Below are positions 1 to 8,546 of a stretch of DNA of 64,000 bases, in pieces. Under the pieces are notes generated by a model. It was given only the letters and a program-made list of their open reading frames with translations. It ran no database searches and was not told the origin of the DNA. The stretch comes from Algoriphagus lacus (GTDB lineage Bacteria > Bacteroidota > Bacteroidia > Cytophagales > Cyclobacteriaceae): positions 1 through 64,000 of the forward strand of contig NZ_QXML01000010.1 of the NCBI RefSeq assembly GCF_003583985.1, given 5' to 3'. Position numbers and translations under genes: made by a program. How positions within the stretch are numbered: the stretch's first letter is position 1; every line of letters starts with the position of its first letter.

Positions 1-328
1 ACTTTACAGTGAATAGAAAGGCTCCATTCTCAGAATCCTCAATATCCACACTTACAAAAGTAATTGTTGGCTTAACAATAGGTTTTATGATTCTAAAATT
101 AAATCAAGTTCTTCTGATACCGTTATAATATCAGTAAAGGGATTGATTCTTCATACTGGTCAATATTATGTTTCTGCTTTTTTAGGAGATTCCTTATTGG
201 ATTATTTTATGCTCAAGGATGTGATTTATTTTAACGTTGAAAATAAGAATACTGACTATTTGAAGGTGCCATCCTTAAAATATATTGGAGGGATTTATAT
301 AAAAGAGGTTGAATTTTTCAATCAATAA
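1..328 (+). CDS. 3' end of a probable Wzt-type polysaccharide ABC transporter ATPase (partial, apparent frameshift)
   Basis: Only the C-terminal end of this gene lies in the window. The readable tail (TGQYYVSAFLGD, then a D-rich stretch and a beta-strand FNV) resembles the beta-sandwich domain at the C-terminus of Wzt-like ATPases, which binds the polysaccharide to be exported. The final reading frame is closed upstream by TAG at 14-16. The neighbouring frame at 3-86 reads like the preceding strand (KVIVGLTIGF) and would join it if the T-run at 83-86 had one more base. Position at the head of a glycosyltransferase cluster fits an export ATPase. Identity is tentative because the ATPase domain lies outside the window. 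Confidence 0.45.
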
Positions 329-337
329 GATTTTAAA

Positions 338-1087
338 ATGAAGTTTTTTTTTAAGAGATTTTTTAAAAATTCTTTGATAATTAGACCTGGTTTACTAAAT
401 AATTTTTCATTCTGGGATTTAATTACTATCCCATTTATATTTAATGTGAATAAAACCACTTTGCTTTGTGAGTACATGTTAAATGAAGGAAGTGATAAGG
501 GAGTGTTTGCTGGTCAGGGTCGACATAATTACACTCCAATTTATCATAGCCTTTTTCGAAAATTTAGAAATAAAGAAATTTTATTGTTCGAATTAGGACT
601 TGGAACGTCTGATAAGAAATTTGATTCTAATATGGGACCTAATGGAAAACCTGGAGCTTCATTGAGGGCTTGGAGGAAGTATTTTCCATATGCAAAAGTA
701 TTTGGAGCAGACATTGATTATTCTATTCTCTTCCAAGAGGATAGAATAAAAACCTTTTTTTGTGATCAGACTAATCCAATATCAATAAATGAAATGTGGG
801 TTTCAAATTCAGAATTAAACAAAGAATTTGATATTATTATTGAGGATGGACTGCATGTTTTTTCTGCTAACAAGATTTTTTTAGAAAACTCATTTAATAA
901 GCTTAAATCAAATGGAATATATGTCATTGAAGATGTTTCTAGATCTGAAATTTCAAGTTGGGTTAAATATTTACCTGAATTTTCTATTTCGAGAGGTAAT
1001 GTAAGATATATGATACTTAAAATTCCTAATGAGTTTAATCCTCATGATAACAATTTAATCCTTATTTTTAAACCAGGTTTTTTTTAA
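338..1087 (+). CDS. Class I SAM-dependent methyltransferase, MycE/ElmM-like sugar O-methyltransferase family
   Basis: The 249-residue protein has a SAM-binding core. LFELGLGTSD is motif I, followed by a GASLRAWRKYFP segment, an acidic FGADID that would hold the SAM ribose, a CDQTN turn, and FDIIIEDGLH. This order (G-x-SL-x-W-x-x-YFP, then D-Q, then DDG-H) is typical of macrolide and tetracenomycin sugar O-methyltransferases. In this context it probably methylates a sugar of the surface glycan, possibly as a chain-end cap. The gene follows the transporter tail by 9 bp and precedes a GT4 gene by 4 bp. It is very AT-rich, like the two genes that follow. Substrate unknown. Confidence 0.75.
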   Translation: MKFFFKRFFKNSLIIRPGLLNNFSFWDLITIPFIFNVNKTTLLCEYMLNEGSDKGVFAGQGRHNYTPIYHSLFRKFRNKEILLFELGLGTSDKKFDSNMGPNGKPGASLRAWRKYFPYAKVFGADIDYSILFQEDRIKTFFCDQTNPISINEMWVSNSELNKEFDIIIEDGLHVFSANKIFLENSFNKLKSNGIYVIEDVSRSEISSWVKYLPEFSISRGNVRYMILKIPNEFNPHDNNLILIFKPGFF

Positions 1088-1091
1088 TCTT

Positions 1092-2204
1092 ATGAAAGTT
1101 TTGTTCGTTTCTCATGATGCAAGTAGAACAGGTGCTCCCTTAATGCTTCTTTATTTTTTAAAATGGTTGAAAATCTCACATCCTGAAGTTTCATTTGATC
1201 TTTTAGTCCTCGGTGATGGCGTATTGAAATCTGATTTTAAAAAATTAACTTTAAACTATTTTGAAAAAAAGGAAAGCAGATATAGTGTTTTTCGAAGGAT
1301 CATAAATAAGTTGGTAAATAAATCTAATGTAATGGATGTTATTTCAAAATTTAGGTACGATATTATTTATTCTAACTCAGTTGTAAGTCTTAATACTTCA
1401 ATTCACCTTAAAAATCGTTGTATCGGAAACCCAAGAATTATTTGTCATGTTCATGAACTTGCATTAATTGTTAAATTGCTTGTGGAAAATTTTAAAGATA
1501 TTAACATAAGTGTAGATTATTTCATAGCTGCATCAGATAAAGTTCGTAAAATGCTTAATCATGACTTTGGTGTAAGATCTAGTAAGATATCCACAATCTA
1601 TGAATTTTCAGGTTTGAACCTTGGTTCTTTAAATTTTAATCCGAGATGTTGCGATGAATTTATAGTGGGTGGTTCAGGAACAGGCCATTGGAGAAAAGGA
1701 ACAGATATTTTTGTGTTGGTTGCTAATTGGGTATCAAAAAATTTTCCAGAAAAGCGAATTAAGTTTAAGTGGGTTGGATCCATTCAATATCCTGATAGTT
1801 TAATTTTGGAAAATGATGTAGAAAAGTTAGGTATTTCTTCAAAAATTGAATTTGTTGGAGAGGTTGAAGAACCTAGGAAAGAATATCAGAGTTTTGACAT
1901 TTTTCTTTTAACATCAAGGGAAGACCCTTTTCCGTTAGCGGCTATTGAAATTGCCCAAATTGGAGTTCCAATAATTTGTTTTTCAGGTGCAACTGGGACT
2001 GAAGAGGTTCTAATGCATGGTGGTGGAAAATGTGTGCCATATTTAGATGTAGAGGAAATGGGGAAACAAATTATTTATTATTATGATGACCAGGATGCTA
2101 AATTCCAAGATGGTCAATCTGCCAAAAATCTTTTCTCTAGATTTACTCCTGATTTGATATGTCCTGAAATTTATTCCGTGATTAGATCTGTAGTTTCCGT
2201 TTAG
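1092..2204 (+). CDS. Glycosyltransferase family 4 protein
   Basis: This 370-residue GT-B enzyme should transfer a sugar from an activated donor during surface-glycan assembly in the cytoplasm. The N-terminal Rossmann domain opens with FVSHDASRTGAPLMLLYFL, the usual GT4 acceptor-side start. The C-terminal half has the GSGTGHWRKGTDIF strand-loop that follows the interdomain linker, a VGxxEEPRKEYQSFDIFLLTSREDPFPLAAIE segment (split here for length: FDIFLLTSREDPFPL, then the E-x7-E region), and GVPIICFSGATGTEE. It is AT-rich like its upstream neighbour. Donor and acceptor cannot be told from sequence. Confidence 0.85.
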   Translation: MKVLFVSHDASRTGAPLMLLYFLKWLKISHPEVSFDLLVLGDGVLKSDFKKLTLNYFEKKESRYSVFRRIINKLVNKSNVMDVISKFRYDIIYSNSVVSLNTSIHLKNRCIGNPRIICHVHELALIVKLLVENFKDINISVDYFIAASDKVRKMLNHDFGVRSSKISTIYEFSGLNLGSLNFNPRCCDEFIVGGSGTGHWRKGTDIFVLVANWVSKNFPEKRIKFKWVGSIQYPDSLILENDVEKLGISSKIEFVGEVEEPRKEYQSFDIFLLTSREDPFPLAAIEIAQIGVPIICFSGATGTEEVLMHGGGKCVPYLDVEEMGKQIIYYYDDQDAKFQDGQSAKNLFSRFTPDLICPEIYSVIRSVVSV

Positions 2205-2211
2205 CGAAATT

Positions 2212-3105
2212 ATGTTTGTATCAGTTATTGTTCCGAATTTTAATCATAAGCGGTTTTTACCACAACGATTGGATTCAATTTTCAATCAAACTTTTGAAAA
2301 TTTTGAAGTTATTCTGCTAGATGATTGTTCTACTGATGGAAGCTGGGAATATCTTCAGCTTTTTTTAAAGCATCCTAAAGTTAGTTTTTGTTTGAGGAAT
2401 GATAAAAACTCAGGTAGTCCATTTAGGCAATGGGTAAAAGGTATAGAAAGTTCTAAAGGTGATCTAATTTGGATTGCTGAATCAGATGATTTTTCAGATC
2501 TAGTATTCTTGGAAACTTGTGTTCCTTATTTTGATGATCATGATGTCAGCTTGGTTGTTTCCTCCTCTGTTTATGTAGATGGAAATAGTAAAAAAATAGA
2601 TGGTCCAATGAATACTGTATTTAAAGGTAAATTCAGTGGTAATGAGTTTGTTAATAGTTACATGTATTTTAATAATTCTATTTTAAATGCATCTTCAGTT
2701 GTATTTAGAAAAAGTCTTGTTAAAAGTTCTACATTAATTGAAATAACTGATTTTCGTCTTTCAGGGGATTATCTTTTTTGGATTGAACTAATAAAAGGAA
2801 ATTCACTGATTGCTTTAGATTGTAAGTTGAATTTTTTCAGGTGGCATAACACTTCCGTTAGATTTCAAGAGTCAAATAAATTAACTGGACTACTTGAAGG
2901 AGTTCGAATAAAGAAAAAAATAGAAAAAAATTTTCAAATTGATAAAAGTATTCAGACTATTTGTAAAAGAAAATTTTATTTGGATTATTTTAAATTTTTA
3001 AAACATAATAAACACTTGAAAGATTGGAATGAGTTTATTTTTGTTTTACATTTTTTTCTTCCTGTAGATAGGTTTAAAGCATTTGTTAGATTTTTTATAA
3101 TGTAA
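2212..3105 (+). CDS. Glycosyltransferase family 2 protein
   Basis: A 297-residue GT-A enzyme. It begins with FVSVIVPNFNHKRFL, the nucleotide-binding strand of GT2 enzymes, then LLDDCSTDGSWEYL and IAESDDF, the metal-binding DxD-like motif. It starts at ATG, 8 bp after the preceding stop. A basic, aromatic C-terminal tail may associate with the membrane. As a cluster member it probably adds one residue to the repeat unit. This is the last gene of the strongly AT-rich block. Linkage specificity cannot be predicted. Confidence 0.85.
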   Translation: MFVSVIVPNFNHKRFLPQRLDSIFNQTFENFEVILLDDCSTDGSWEYLQLFLKHPKVSFCLRNDKNSGSPFRQWVKGIESSKGDLIWIAESDDFSDLVFLETCVPYFDDHDVSLVVSSSVYVDGNSKKIDGPMNTVFKGKFSGNEFVNSYMYFNNSILNASSVVFRKSLVKSSTLIEITDFRLSGDYLFWIELIKGNSLIALDCKLNFFRWHNTSVRFQESNKLTGLLEGVRIKKKIEKNFQIDKSIQTICKRKFYLDYFKFLKHNKHLKDWNEFIFVLHFFLPVDRFKAFVRFFIM

Positions 3106-3131
3106 AATTGGGTTGTTGAATTTTAAACATT

Positions 3132-4001
3132 TTGAATATTTTTCCTTTAGTTTCTGTTTGTATTCCAGTTTTCAATGGTGACGAATTTTTATTGGAAGCC
3201 TTGGAATCAGTGAAAATACAGACTTATTCCAACTTGGAGTTTATTATCTCTGATGATCAGTCCAATGATCGTTCGATAGAAATCATTGAACATTTTTTAC
3301 GTGAAAACCATTTTCCTTTCACGCTGGTCACAAATATTGATCGGGGAATTGGGAAGAATTGGAATAATTGTGTTCGGCATGCAACCGGCAAATACATTAA
3401 GTTTCTTTTTCAGGATGATGTTCTGTTTCCTGAATGCATCAGTGATATGGTCGCAATGGCGGAATCGGATGATGAGGTAGGATTAGTTTATTCTGATCGA
3501 AGGATCCTTATGGATGAAACCAATTTAGCACATGTAAACTGGTATAACGCTAATGGGGAACTTAATCATAAATGGGCAGATCCTTTAGAAACAGGGATTT
3601 ATCTAGGAAAACGTATTCTAAAAGACCGTAATTTATTTTTTGTCAAGCCATGGAATAAGCTTGGTGAACCTTCCACCATGCTCTTTCGAAAATCAGTATT
3701 TGAAAATGTAGGGCTTTTTGATACTCAGTTAATTCAATTTTTGGATTTGGAATTCTCACTACGAGTCTTTTCCAAATATAAGTTTGGATATATCCAGAAG
3801 CAGTTAACTGGATTTCGGTTACATGAAAATCAGTCCTCATGTAGCTTTTCAAAGAAGAAGATTAATGAAAGGTCCATTCTCCTAAGAAAGTTGAGTTTTG
3901 ACTTATTTTTTCAATTGGGTTGGTTTTCAAAAAAAATTATTCTAGCCGAATATTCCCCCGCTTGGGTTCTTAATTTGATTAAAAAGCGAAATCGAGTTTA
4001 A
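3132..4001 (+). CDS. Glycosyltransferase family 2 protein
   Basis: A 289-residue GT-A protein with VSVCIPVFNGDEFLLEALES at the N-terminus, SDDQSNDRS as the nucleotide-binding loop, and FLFQDDVLFP as the DxD-type metal site. PSTMLFRKSVF and the later FRLHENQSS match GT2 enzymes of O-antigen clusters. No ATG lies ahead of the first core strand, so TTG at 3132 is the most sensible start; the preceding 26 bp contain no other in-frame start. Base composition changes here from the AT-rich upstream block to that of the rest of the locus. Confidence 0.82.
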   Translation: MNIFPLVSVCIPVFNGDEFLLEALESVKIQTYSNLEFIISDDQSNDRSIEIIEHFLRENHFPFTLVTNIDRGIGKNWNNCVRHATGKYIKFLFQDDVLFPECISDMVAMAESDDEVGLVYSDRRILMDETNLAHVNWYNANGELNHKWADPLETGIYLGKRILKDRNLFFVKPWNKLGEPSTMLFRKSVFENVGLFDTQLIQFLDLEFSLRVFSKYKFGYIQKQLTGFRLHENQSSCSFSKKKINERSILLRKLSFDLFFQLGWFSKKIILAEYSPAWVLNLIKKRNRV

Positions 4002-4005
4002 TCAG

Positions 4006-4878
4006 GTGAGAGTAGCTTTTGTCATTTTAGGATATAAGAATCCTACTCAGATTAGAATCTTAATAGAACATTTGATTCATTCCGATTACTTTTTTTTTAT
4101 TCATATTGATAAACGTATTGACATAAGTCCCTTTAAAGATGAATTGAGGAAGTATGAAGGCAGAATTTCCTGGGTAAAAAGAGAAACTTCCTATTGGGGG
4201 AGTTATCAATGTGTCAAAGCTTTGCTCAATGGACTTCGACAGGCAATTGATTATGAGAAAGTTCGGTTTGATTATTTTATTCATCTCAGTGGGCAGGATT
4301 TTCCTCTGAAAAGTCCTGATTTTATCAATCGTACTTTATCCCAGTATTTCCCAACCAACTTTGTAAACGTTATCCCTTTTCCTGTACTAACTTGGGAAAA
4401 AGGTGGAATAGATAGATTAAGGCATATCAAACTAATCTGGAAGGGGAAAAGGATCATTTTCCATCCTGAAATCGGGAATTGGGTTTTAAAGGCATTCTAC
4501 AAAGTTCTTTCTGGCATCTTCATTCAATTGGATAGAGGAAAAACCTTTTATGGAGGGGAATTCTACTTCATGATGCACCGGACTGGGGTGGAGCGATTAT
4601 TATCCAATATCAGAAAATATCCCATTTTTTTTCATCGACTGAAATTCGTTACCCTTCCGGAAGAAATCATTATTCAAACCATTTTGATGATGGATTATGA
4701 GGCCGATAAACTGTTGATTTCAGAAGATAGATTTCGCTATATCGATTGGGAAACTGGTCAAAAAAGTCCCAAAGAAATGAATGAGGGTGAAATTATAGGC
4801 TTGTTAAATTCCCCTTATCTTTTCGGTAGGAAGTTTATCATAACCAACCCAAATTTCAAGGTGAGTTTCAATGAATAA
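4006..4878 (+). CDS. Core-2/I-branching beta-1,6-N-acetylglucosaminyltransferase family protein (GT14)
   Basis: The 290-residue protein carries GT14 hallmarks: AFVILGYKNPTQIRIL at the start, FIHIDKR, the YWGSYQCVKALLNGL helix, FIHLSGQDFPLKS and a late YGGEFYFMMHR. Bacterial members sit in capsule and O-antigen loci and probably add a branching sugar. GTG at 4006 is the start, 4 bp after the preceding stop. The end overlaps the next methyltransferase gene by 8 bp, so the two are probably translationally coupled. Family assignment is firm; the sugar is not known. Confidence 0.85.
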   Translation: MRVAFVILGYKNPTQIRILIEHLIHSDYFFFIHIDKRIDISPFKDELRKYEGRISWVKRETSYWGSYQCVKALLNGLRQAIDYEKVRFDYFIHLSGQDFPLKSPDFINRTLSQYFPTNFVNVIPFPVLTWEKGGIDRLRHIKLIWKGKRIIFHPEIGNWVLKAFYKVLSGIFIQLDRGKTFYGGEFYFMMHRTGVERLLSNIRKYPIFFHRLKFVTLPEEIIIQTILMMDYEADKLLISEDRFRYIDWETGQKSPKEMNEGEIIGLLNSPYLFGRKFIITNPNFKVSFNE

Positions 4879-5608
4879 TCTTTACATCCACGATGAGGCT
4901 ACTCACAACAAAAAAGCCGCATCAGTAATAATCCCATTGCTTCATGAGATTCTGGACTTTGATTCTGTGTTGGATGTGGGGTGCGGTATAGGAACTTGGC
5001 TGAGTGTGTTTCAGGAAAAAGAAGGTCTGGAGATTCTCGGTTTGGATGGGGATTATGTAAACAGGGATCTTTTGGCCAAAAACATTCCTTTGGATTCGTT
5101 CAAATCAATTGATTTGTCCCTTGAATTTGACCTAAAAAAAAAATTTGAGCTTGCCATTTGTTTGGAGGTTGCCGAACACCTTCCAATTACTTCATCAGAT
5201 TTATTGGTGGATTCCTTGTGCCGGCATTCAGATCAGGTCCTTTTTTCAGCCGCAATCCCAAATCAAGGTGGGCAAAATCATTTGAATGAGCAGTGGCCTT
5301 CCTTTTGGATTGAAAAGTTTAAAAGGAATGGATTTGAAGTGTATGATCTGATTCGTCCAAAAATCTGGGATAATCCTCAGGTAGAAATTTGGTACCGACA
5401 GAATCTATTGATCTTTTCAAAGAATAAAATTCAACATGCCGAAGTAGGAGCTTTGGATCTCGTCCTCCCGGAATATTGGAATCAAAGGAATAAAGAAGTA
5501 TTCACGCTTAAAAACCAATTGGATCGGATCAAAGAAGGCAAAGTAGGTGCATTTTTTTATTTGAAATCATTAATCAAAAGTTTGAGATTCTTTGGAAAGA
5601 AGGTTTAG
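4871..5608 (+). CDS. Class I SAM-dependent methyltransferase
   Basis: A 245-residue Rossmann methyltransferase. Motif I is VLDVGCGIGTWLSVF, the acidic ribose-binding end is LGLDGDYV, and LAICLEVAEHLP is the post-I/motif II region. This resembles Methyltransf_11/23-type enzymes found in polysaccharide loci. FWIEKFKRNGFEVYDL is the usual late segment. It starts with ATG inside the end of the GT14 gene and stops 1 bp before the next GT2 gene. It probably methylates a sugar or lipid-linked intermediate. Acceptor unknown. Confidence 0.78.
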   Translation: MNNLYIHDEATHNKKAASVIIPLLHEILDFDSVLDVGCGIGTWLSVFQEKEGLEILGLDGDYVNRDLLAKNIPLDSFKSIDLSLEFDLKKKFELAICLEVAEHLPITSSDLLVDSLCRHSDQVLFSAAIPNQGGQNHLNEQWPSFWIEKFKRNGFEVYDLIRPKIWDNPQVEIWYRQNLLIFSKNKIQHAEVGALDLVLPEYWNQRNKEVFTLKNQLDRIKEGKVGAFFYLKSLIKSLRFFGKKV

Positions 5609-5609
5609 A

Positions 5610-6707
5610 ATGCCTGCTCCCCTTTTTTCGATCATAGTTCCTTGTTACAATCAGGGGCATTTTTTAAGCAAAGCAGTGGAATCTGTCATTGCCCAAGGAT
5701 TTAAAGATTGGGAATTGTGGATTATCAATGATGGAAGTACGGATCAAACTGGACAAATTGCTCAAAAATTAAGTGCTTCTGACGCTCGTATTGAAGTAAT
5801 CACACAATCAAATCTTGGGCTTTCTGCTGCAAGGAATTCAGGAATCAAAGTTGCGAATGGTAATGTTCTTCATTTTCTGGATGCTGATGATTGGTTACTT
5901 CCCGGATGTTTGGAACAAGTGGCTGAAAAGTTTAAAGATCCCGAAATAGATGTTTGTATTTCAGGATATAGTTATTATTTGGGAGATAAAATTATCCACA
6001 CTCATAGATTTCAATCTGAGGAAATATTTCTTCCTAGAGTGGTTAATGGAAATTTAGCTCCGCCCGTATCCTTTTTTGTAAAGAAAGAAGTTTTGGAGTC
6101 AGTTGGGGATTTCGATATTTCGCTAAAAAGCTGTGAGGATTGGGATTTATGGATCCGTGCTGCCAAATCCGGTTTCAGAATACATTCCATGAATCAGGTA
6201 TTGGTTGCCTATCGGTATGTGGCGGGTAGCATGAGTAAAAAGCCTAAGCAAATGTATGCGGCCTTGTGTGAGGTTTCTTCCAGAGCAGCTATGGTTGACT
6301 CTAGGATTTCTGTAACCTTACCTTTAAACAAAGACTATGATATTAATCTTCCAGAAAGATTTAAAATCCATTTTATCAATTGTCTTGGAGTAAGTTTGTT
6401 TCAGGGTTTAATTGAGGAAAGTAAGTCCTGGTTTGAAGAGGAAAAGTTTAAGTGGTCTTTTAGTATGACCGATTGGGAGGGTTTATCCTCCAATTTGAGT
6501 TTTAAGCATTTTTTAACCCCTGAATTGATTCAAAAAGTTCTAACCGAAAACCTACCTTCTTTTCACCAATTTTTTATTTCTATTGGATATTCTGAAAATG
6601 AAACCAAGAAAATTTTAAAAAGGGTTTTTTCGGCCCAATTCAAAAAAAGGAATCATTTAAGATTCGGCAGAATACTGGGTGGAATTATTAATAAGTTAAG
6701 TTTTTGA
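5610..6707 (+). CDS. Glycosyltransferase family 2 protein
   Basis: A 365-residue GT-A enzyme: FSIIVPCYNQGHFL, then INDGSTDQTG, then SAARNSGIK and FLDADDWLLP with the DxD metal site. CEDWDLWIRAAKSG is the downstream motif shared with rhamnosyl- and galactosyl-type GT2 enzymes. The frame is open from a TTG at 5592, but ATG at 5610 lies 1 bp after the preceding stop and gives the normal short lead-in MPAPLFSIIV, so I take the ATG. The C-terminal ~130 residues are less conserved and basic. The end overlaps the next gene as TTGA. Confidence 0.85.
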   Translation: MPAPLFSIIVPCYNQGHFLSKAVESVIAQGFKDWELWIINDGSTDQTGQIAQKLSASDARIEVITQSNLGLSAARNSGIKVANGNVLHFLDADDWLLPGCLEQVAEKFKDPEIDVCISGYSYYLGDKIIHTHRFQSEEIFLPRVVNGNLAPPVSFFVKKEVLESVGDFDISLKSCEDWDLWIRAAKSGFRIHSMNQVLVAYRYVAGSMSKKPKQMYAALCEVSSRAAMVDSRISVTLPLNKDYDINLPERFKIHFINCLGVSLFQGLIEESKSWFEEEKFKWSFSMTDWEGLSSNLSFKHFLTPELIQKVLTENLPSFHQFFISIGYSENETKKILKRVFSAQFKKRNHLRFGRILGGIINKLSF

Positions 6708-7696
6708 GTTTTTCGATATCCATTGTTGTCTGTACCCATAACGGTGCGAATAGAATATCCAATTGTCTTTCTTCCTTGGTAAGCCAGGAAAATTCCCCGG
6801 AATATGAAATTCTGGTGGTGGATAATGCATCTACCGATGGGACAGGAGAGCTGGTTAAAACACAATTGAATTCCTCATTTCCTTTGGGTGGATGGAGCGT
6901 AATAAAAGAAGAAAAACCCGGTTTGCTCTATGCCCGATTGGCAGGGCTTCAGGCAGCTCGGTACGATTGGGTGTTGTTTTGCGACGATGACAATGTCTTG
7001 TTTTCAGATTTCCTGTTTCAGTGTCAGCAAGTTCTTTCCCGGAATTCCGGAATTGGAGTATTGGGAAGTCTGGGGATTCCCGAGTTTCTTGGAACTAAGC
7101 CGGGCTGGTTTGAGCGATATTCCTCGAGCTATGCCGTCGGGCCTCAGCAGGTAGAAAATTCGGGAGGAAAGCGATTAGTTCATGTTTATGGAGCTTGCTC
7201 AACCTATCTAAGAAATCCTCTTTTAGACCTGTTTCAAAAAGGATTCAATCCAGTGCTCAGCGGAAGAAAAGGAAAGCAAATGAGCGCAGGAGATGATGTG
7301 GAATGGTGTTGGCTTATGCAACTAATGGGGCACAAGGTGGCCTTCTCGGAAAAGCTCAGGTTTTATCATCAGATTCCTGCTTCACGATTGACCTGGGACT
7401 ATTACTTAACATTGAAGAGAGGCATTTCCGGAAGTGTGGGATTGCTTAGTGCTTATACGTTTTACTTTTCATCTTCATTTCGACCCTTGATTGGGTTCAT
7501 CTTCAAGTATTTTTCCAGTACCAGTAAGTCAGTATTATTATACATCAAGTATTCTATTCTATGGATGGGAAAGCCTTCCATACCGGAAAACCAGTTGTCT
7601 TTTGCCATTTTGGAGTCTCAGATGAGGGCTTTCCTTAGTCAGGGAAAAGTTGCCACAACTCATTTCCGCCAACTGAAAAAACACTTTGGATCCTAG
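6704..7696 (+). CDS. Glycosyltransferase family 2 protein
   Basis: A 330-residue GT-A protein with ISIVVCTHNGANRI, VVDNASTDGTGE and FCDDDNVLF (metal-binding DDD). SAGDDVEWCWLMQLMGHKVAF and LRFYHQIPASRLTWDYYL are typical later motifs of this GT2 subfamily. A hydrophobic segment near residues 240-285 may anchor it at the membrane. The start is TTG inside TTGA, where the overlapping TGA ends the previous gene. No other start lies ahead of the catalytic core. The end overlaps the next gene by 11 bp. Confidence 0.84.
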   Translation: MSFSISIVVCTHNGANRISNCLSSLVSQENSPEYEILVVDNASTDGTGELVKTQLNSSFPLGGWSVIKEEKPGLLYARLAGLQAARYDWVLFCDDDNVLFSDFLFQCQQVLSRNSGIGVLGSLGIPEFLGTKPGWFERYSSSYAVGPQQVENSGGKRLVHVYGACSTYLRNPLLDLFQKGFNPVLSGRKGKQMSAGDDVEWCWLMQLMGHKVAFSEKLRFYHQIPASRLTWDYYLTLKRGISGSVGLLSAYTFYFSSSFRPLIGFIFKYFSSTSKSVLLYIKYSILWMGKPSIPENQLSFAILESQMRAFLSQGKVATTHFRQLKKHFGS

Positions 7697-8546
7697 GTTT
7701 TCAGTAATTATCCCCAGCTATAACCGGGCAGGAACAATAGGAAGAGCTATTGAAGCAGCCAAACATCAGAGCTTTCCTCCCTATGAAATTATTATTGCCG
7801 ATGATGGCTCTACTGATGGCACTTCGAATCTTATAAGTTCATACCCTTCAATTGTTTATTTATTCCAAGAAAATAAAGGTGTTACCTCAGCAAGGAATTT
7901 AGGTGCATCTGTTGCTAAAGGCAAATGGTTGGTTTTCTTGGATTCAGATGACACCGTTAAGGAATCATGGTTGATGAATTTTAAAAATGCCATAAGAGGC
8001 TTTCCTGGTTGTCAGGTTTTTCAGATGGGCTATGAATTGATCTTTGCTGGATCAGGAAAAAATAAGGTTTTTTTGCCCAGTCAAAGTAAATATCTTCCGC
8101 CATTGACAGGGACTTTTGCAATTAAGAAAGACCTATTTTTTTCATTGGGTGGATACGATGAGGCATTAAGGTTTGGAGAAAACTCTGAGCTTTTTTTTCG
8201 GCTCGAGAAAATGAATGAATCCATTCAGAAAATTGAAACCGCTGATTTGATATACCAAGAATCCCATGATGGGGGAAGTAAAAATCTTCGCAATATGAAT
8301 GATTCCATTCGCCATACCCTTGTTAAACATCAGGATTATTTGTCCCCCAAGGTGAAGCGATTGTATCACCAAATAGCAGGCGTAAACTACCTGAGATTAG
8401 GGGACTATCGGCAGGCTTCTCAAGATTTAAGGAAAGCTTTTCTTCTTCAACCCTGGAAGTTAGATACTCTGGTAAGATGGGGAATTTCAAAATTCCCATT
8501 TCTGGCCAAGAAAATTTACCCTATCAAGTCTTCCCTGAATGGATAA
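7686..8546 (+). CDS. Glycosyltransferase family 2 protein
   Basis: A 286-residue GT2 enzyme: FSVIIPSYNRAGTIGRAIEA, IADDGSTDGTSNLI, SARNLGASVAKG and FLDSDDTVK. The last two thirds include GGYDEALRFGENSELFFRLE, which matches the acceptor-side region, and a C-terminal helical YLRLGDYRQASQDLRKAFLL segment that looks like a single TPR-like helical pair. TTG at 7686 is the only start that keeps the first strand. Both ends overlap neighbouring genes, which fits one transcript. Confidence 0.82.
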   Translation: MDPRFSVIIPSYNRAGTIGRAIEAAKHQSFPPYEIIIADDGSTDGTSNLISSYPSIVYLFQENKGVTSARNLGASVAKGKWLVFLDSDDTVKESWLMNFKNAIRGFPGCQVFQMGYELIFAGSGKNKVFLPSQSKYLPPLTGTFAIKKDLFFSLGGYDEALRFGENSELFFRLEKMNESIQKIETADLIYQESHDGGSKNLRNMNDSIRHTLVKHQDYLSPKVKRLYHQIAGVNYLRLGDYRQASQDLRKAFLLQPWKLDTLVRWGISKFPFLAKKIYPIKSSLNG

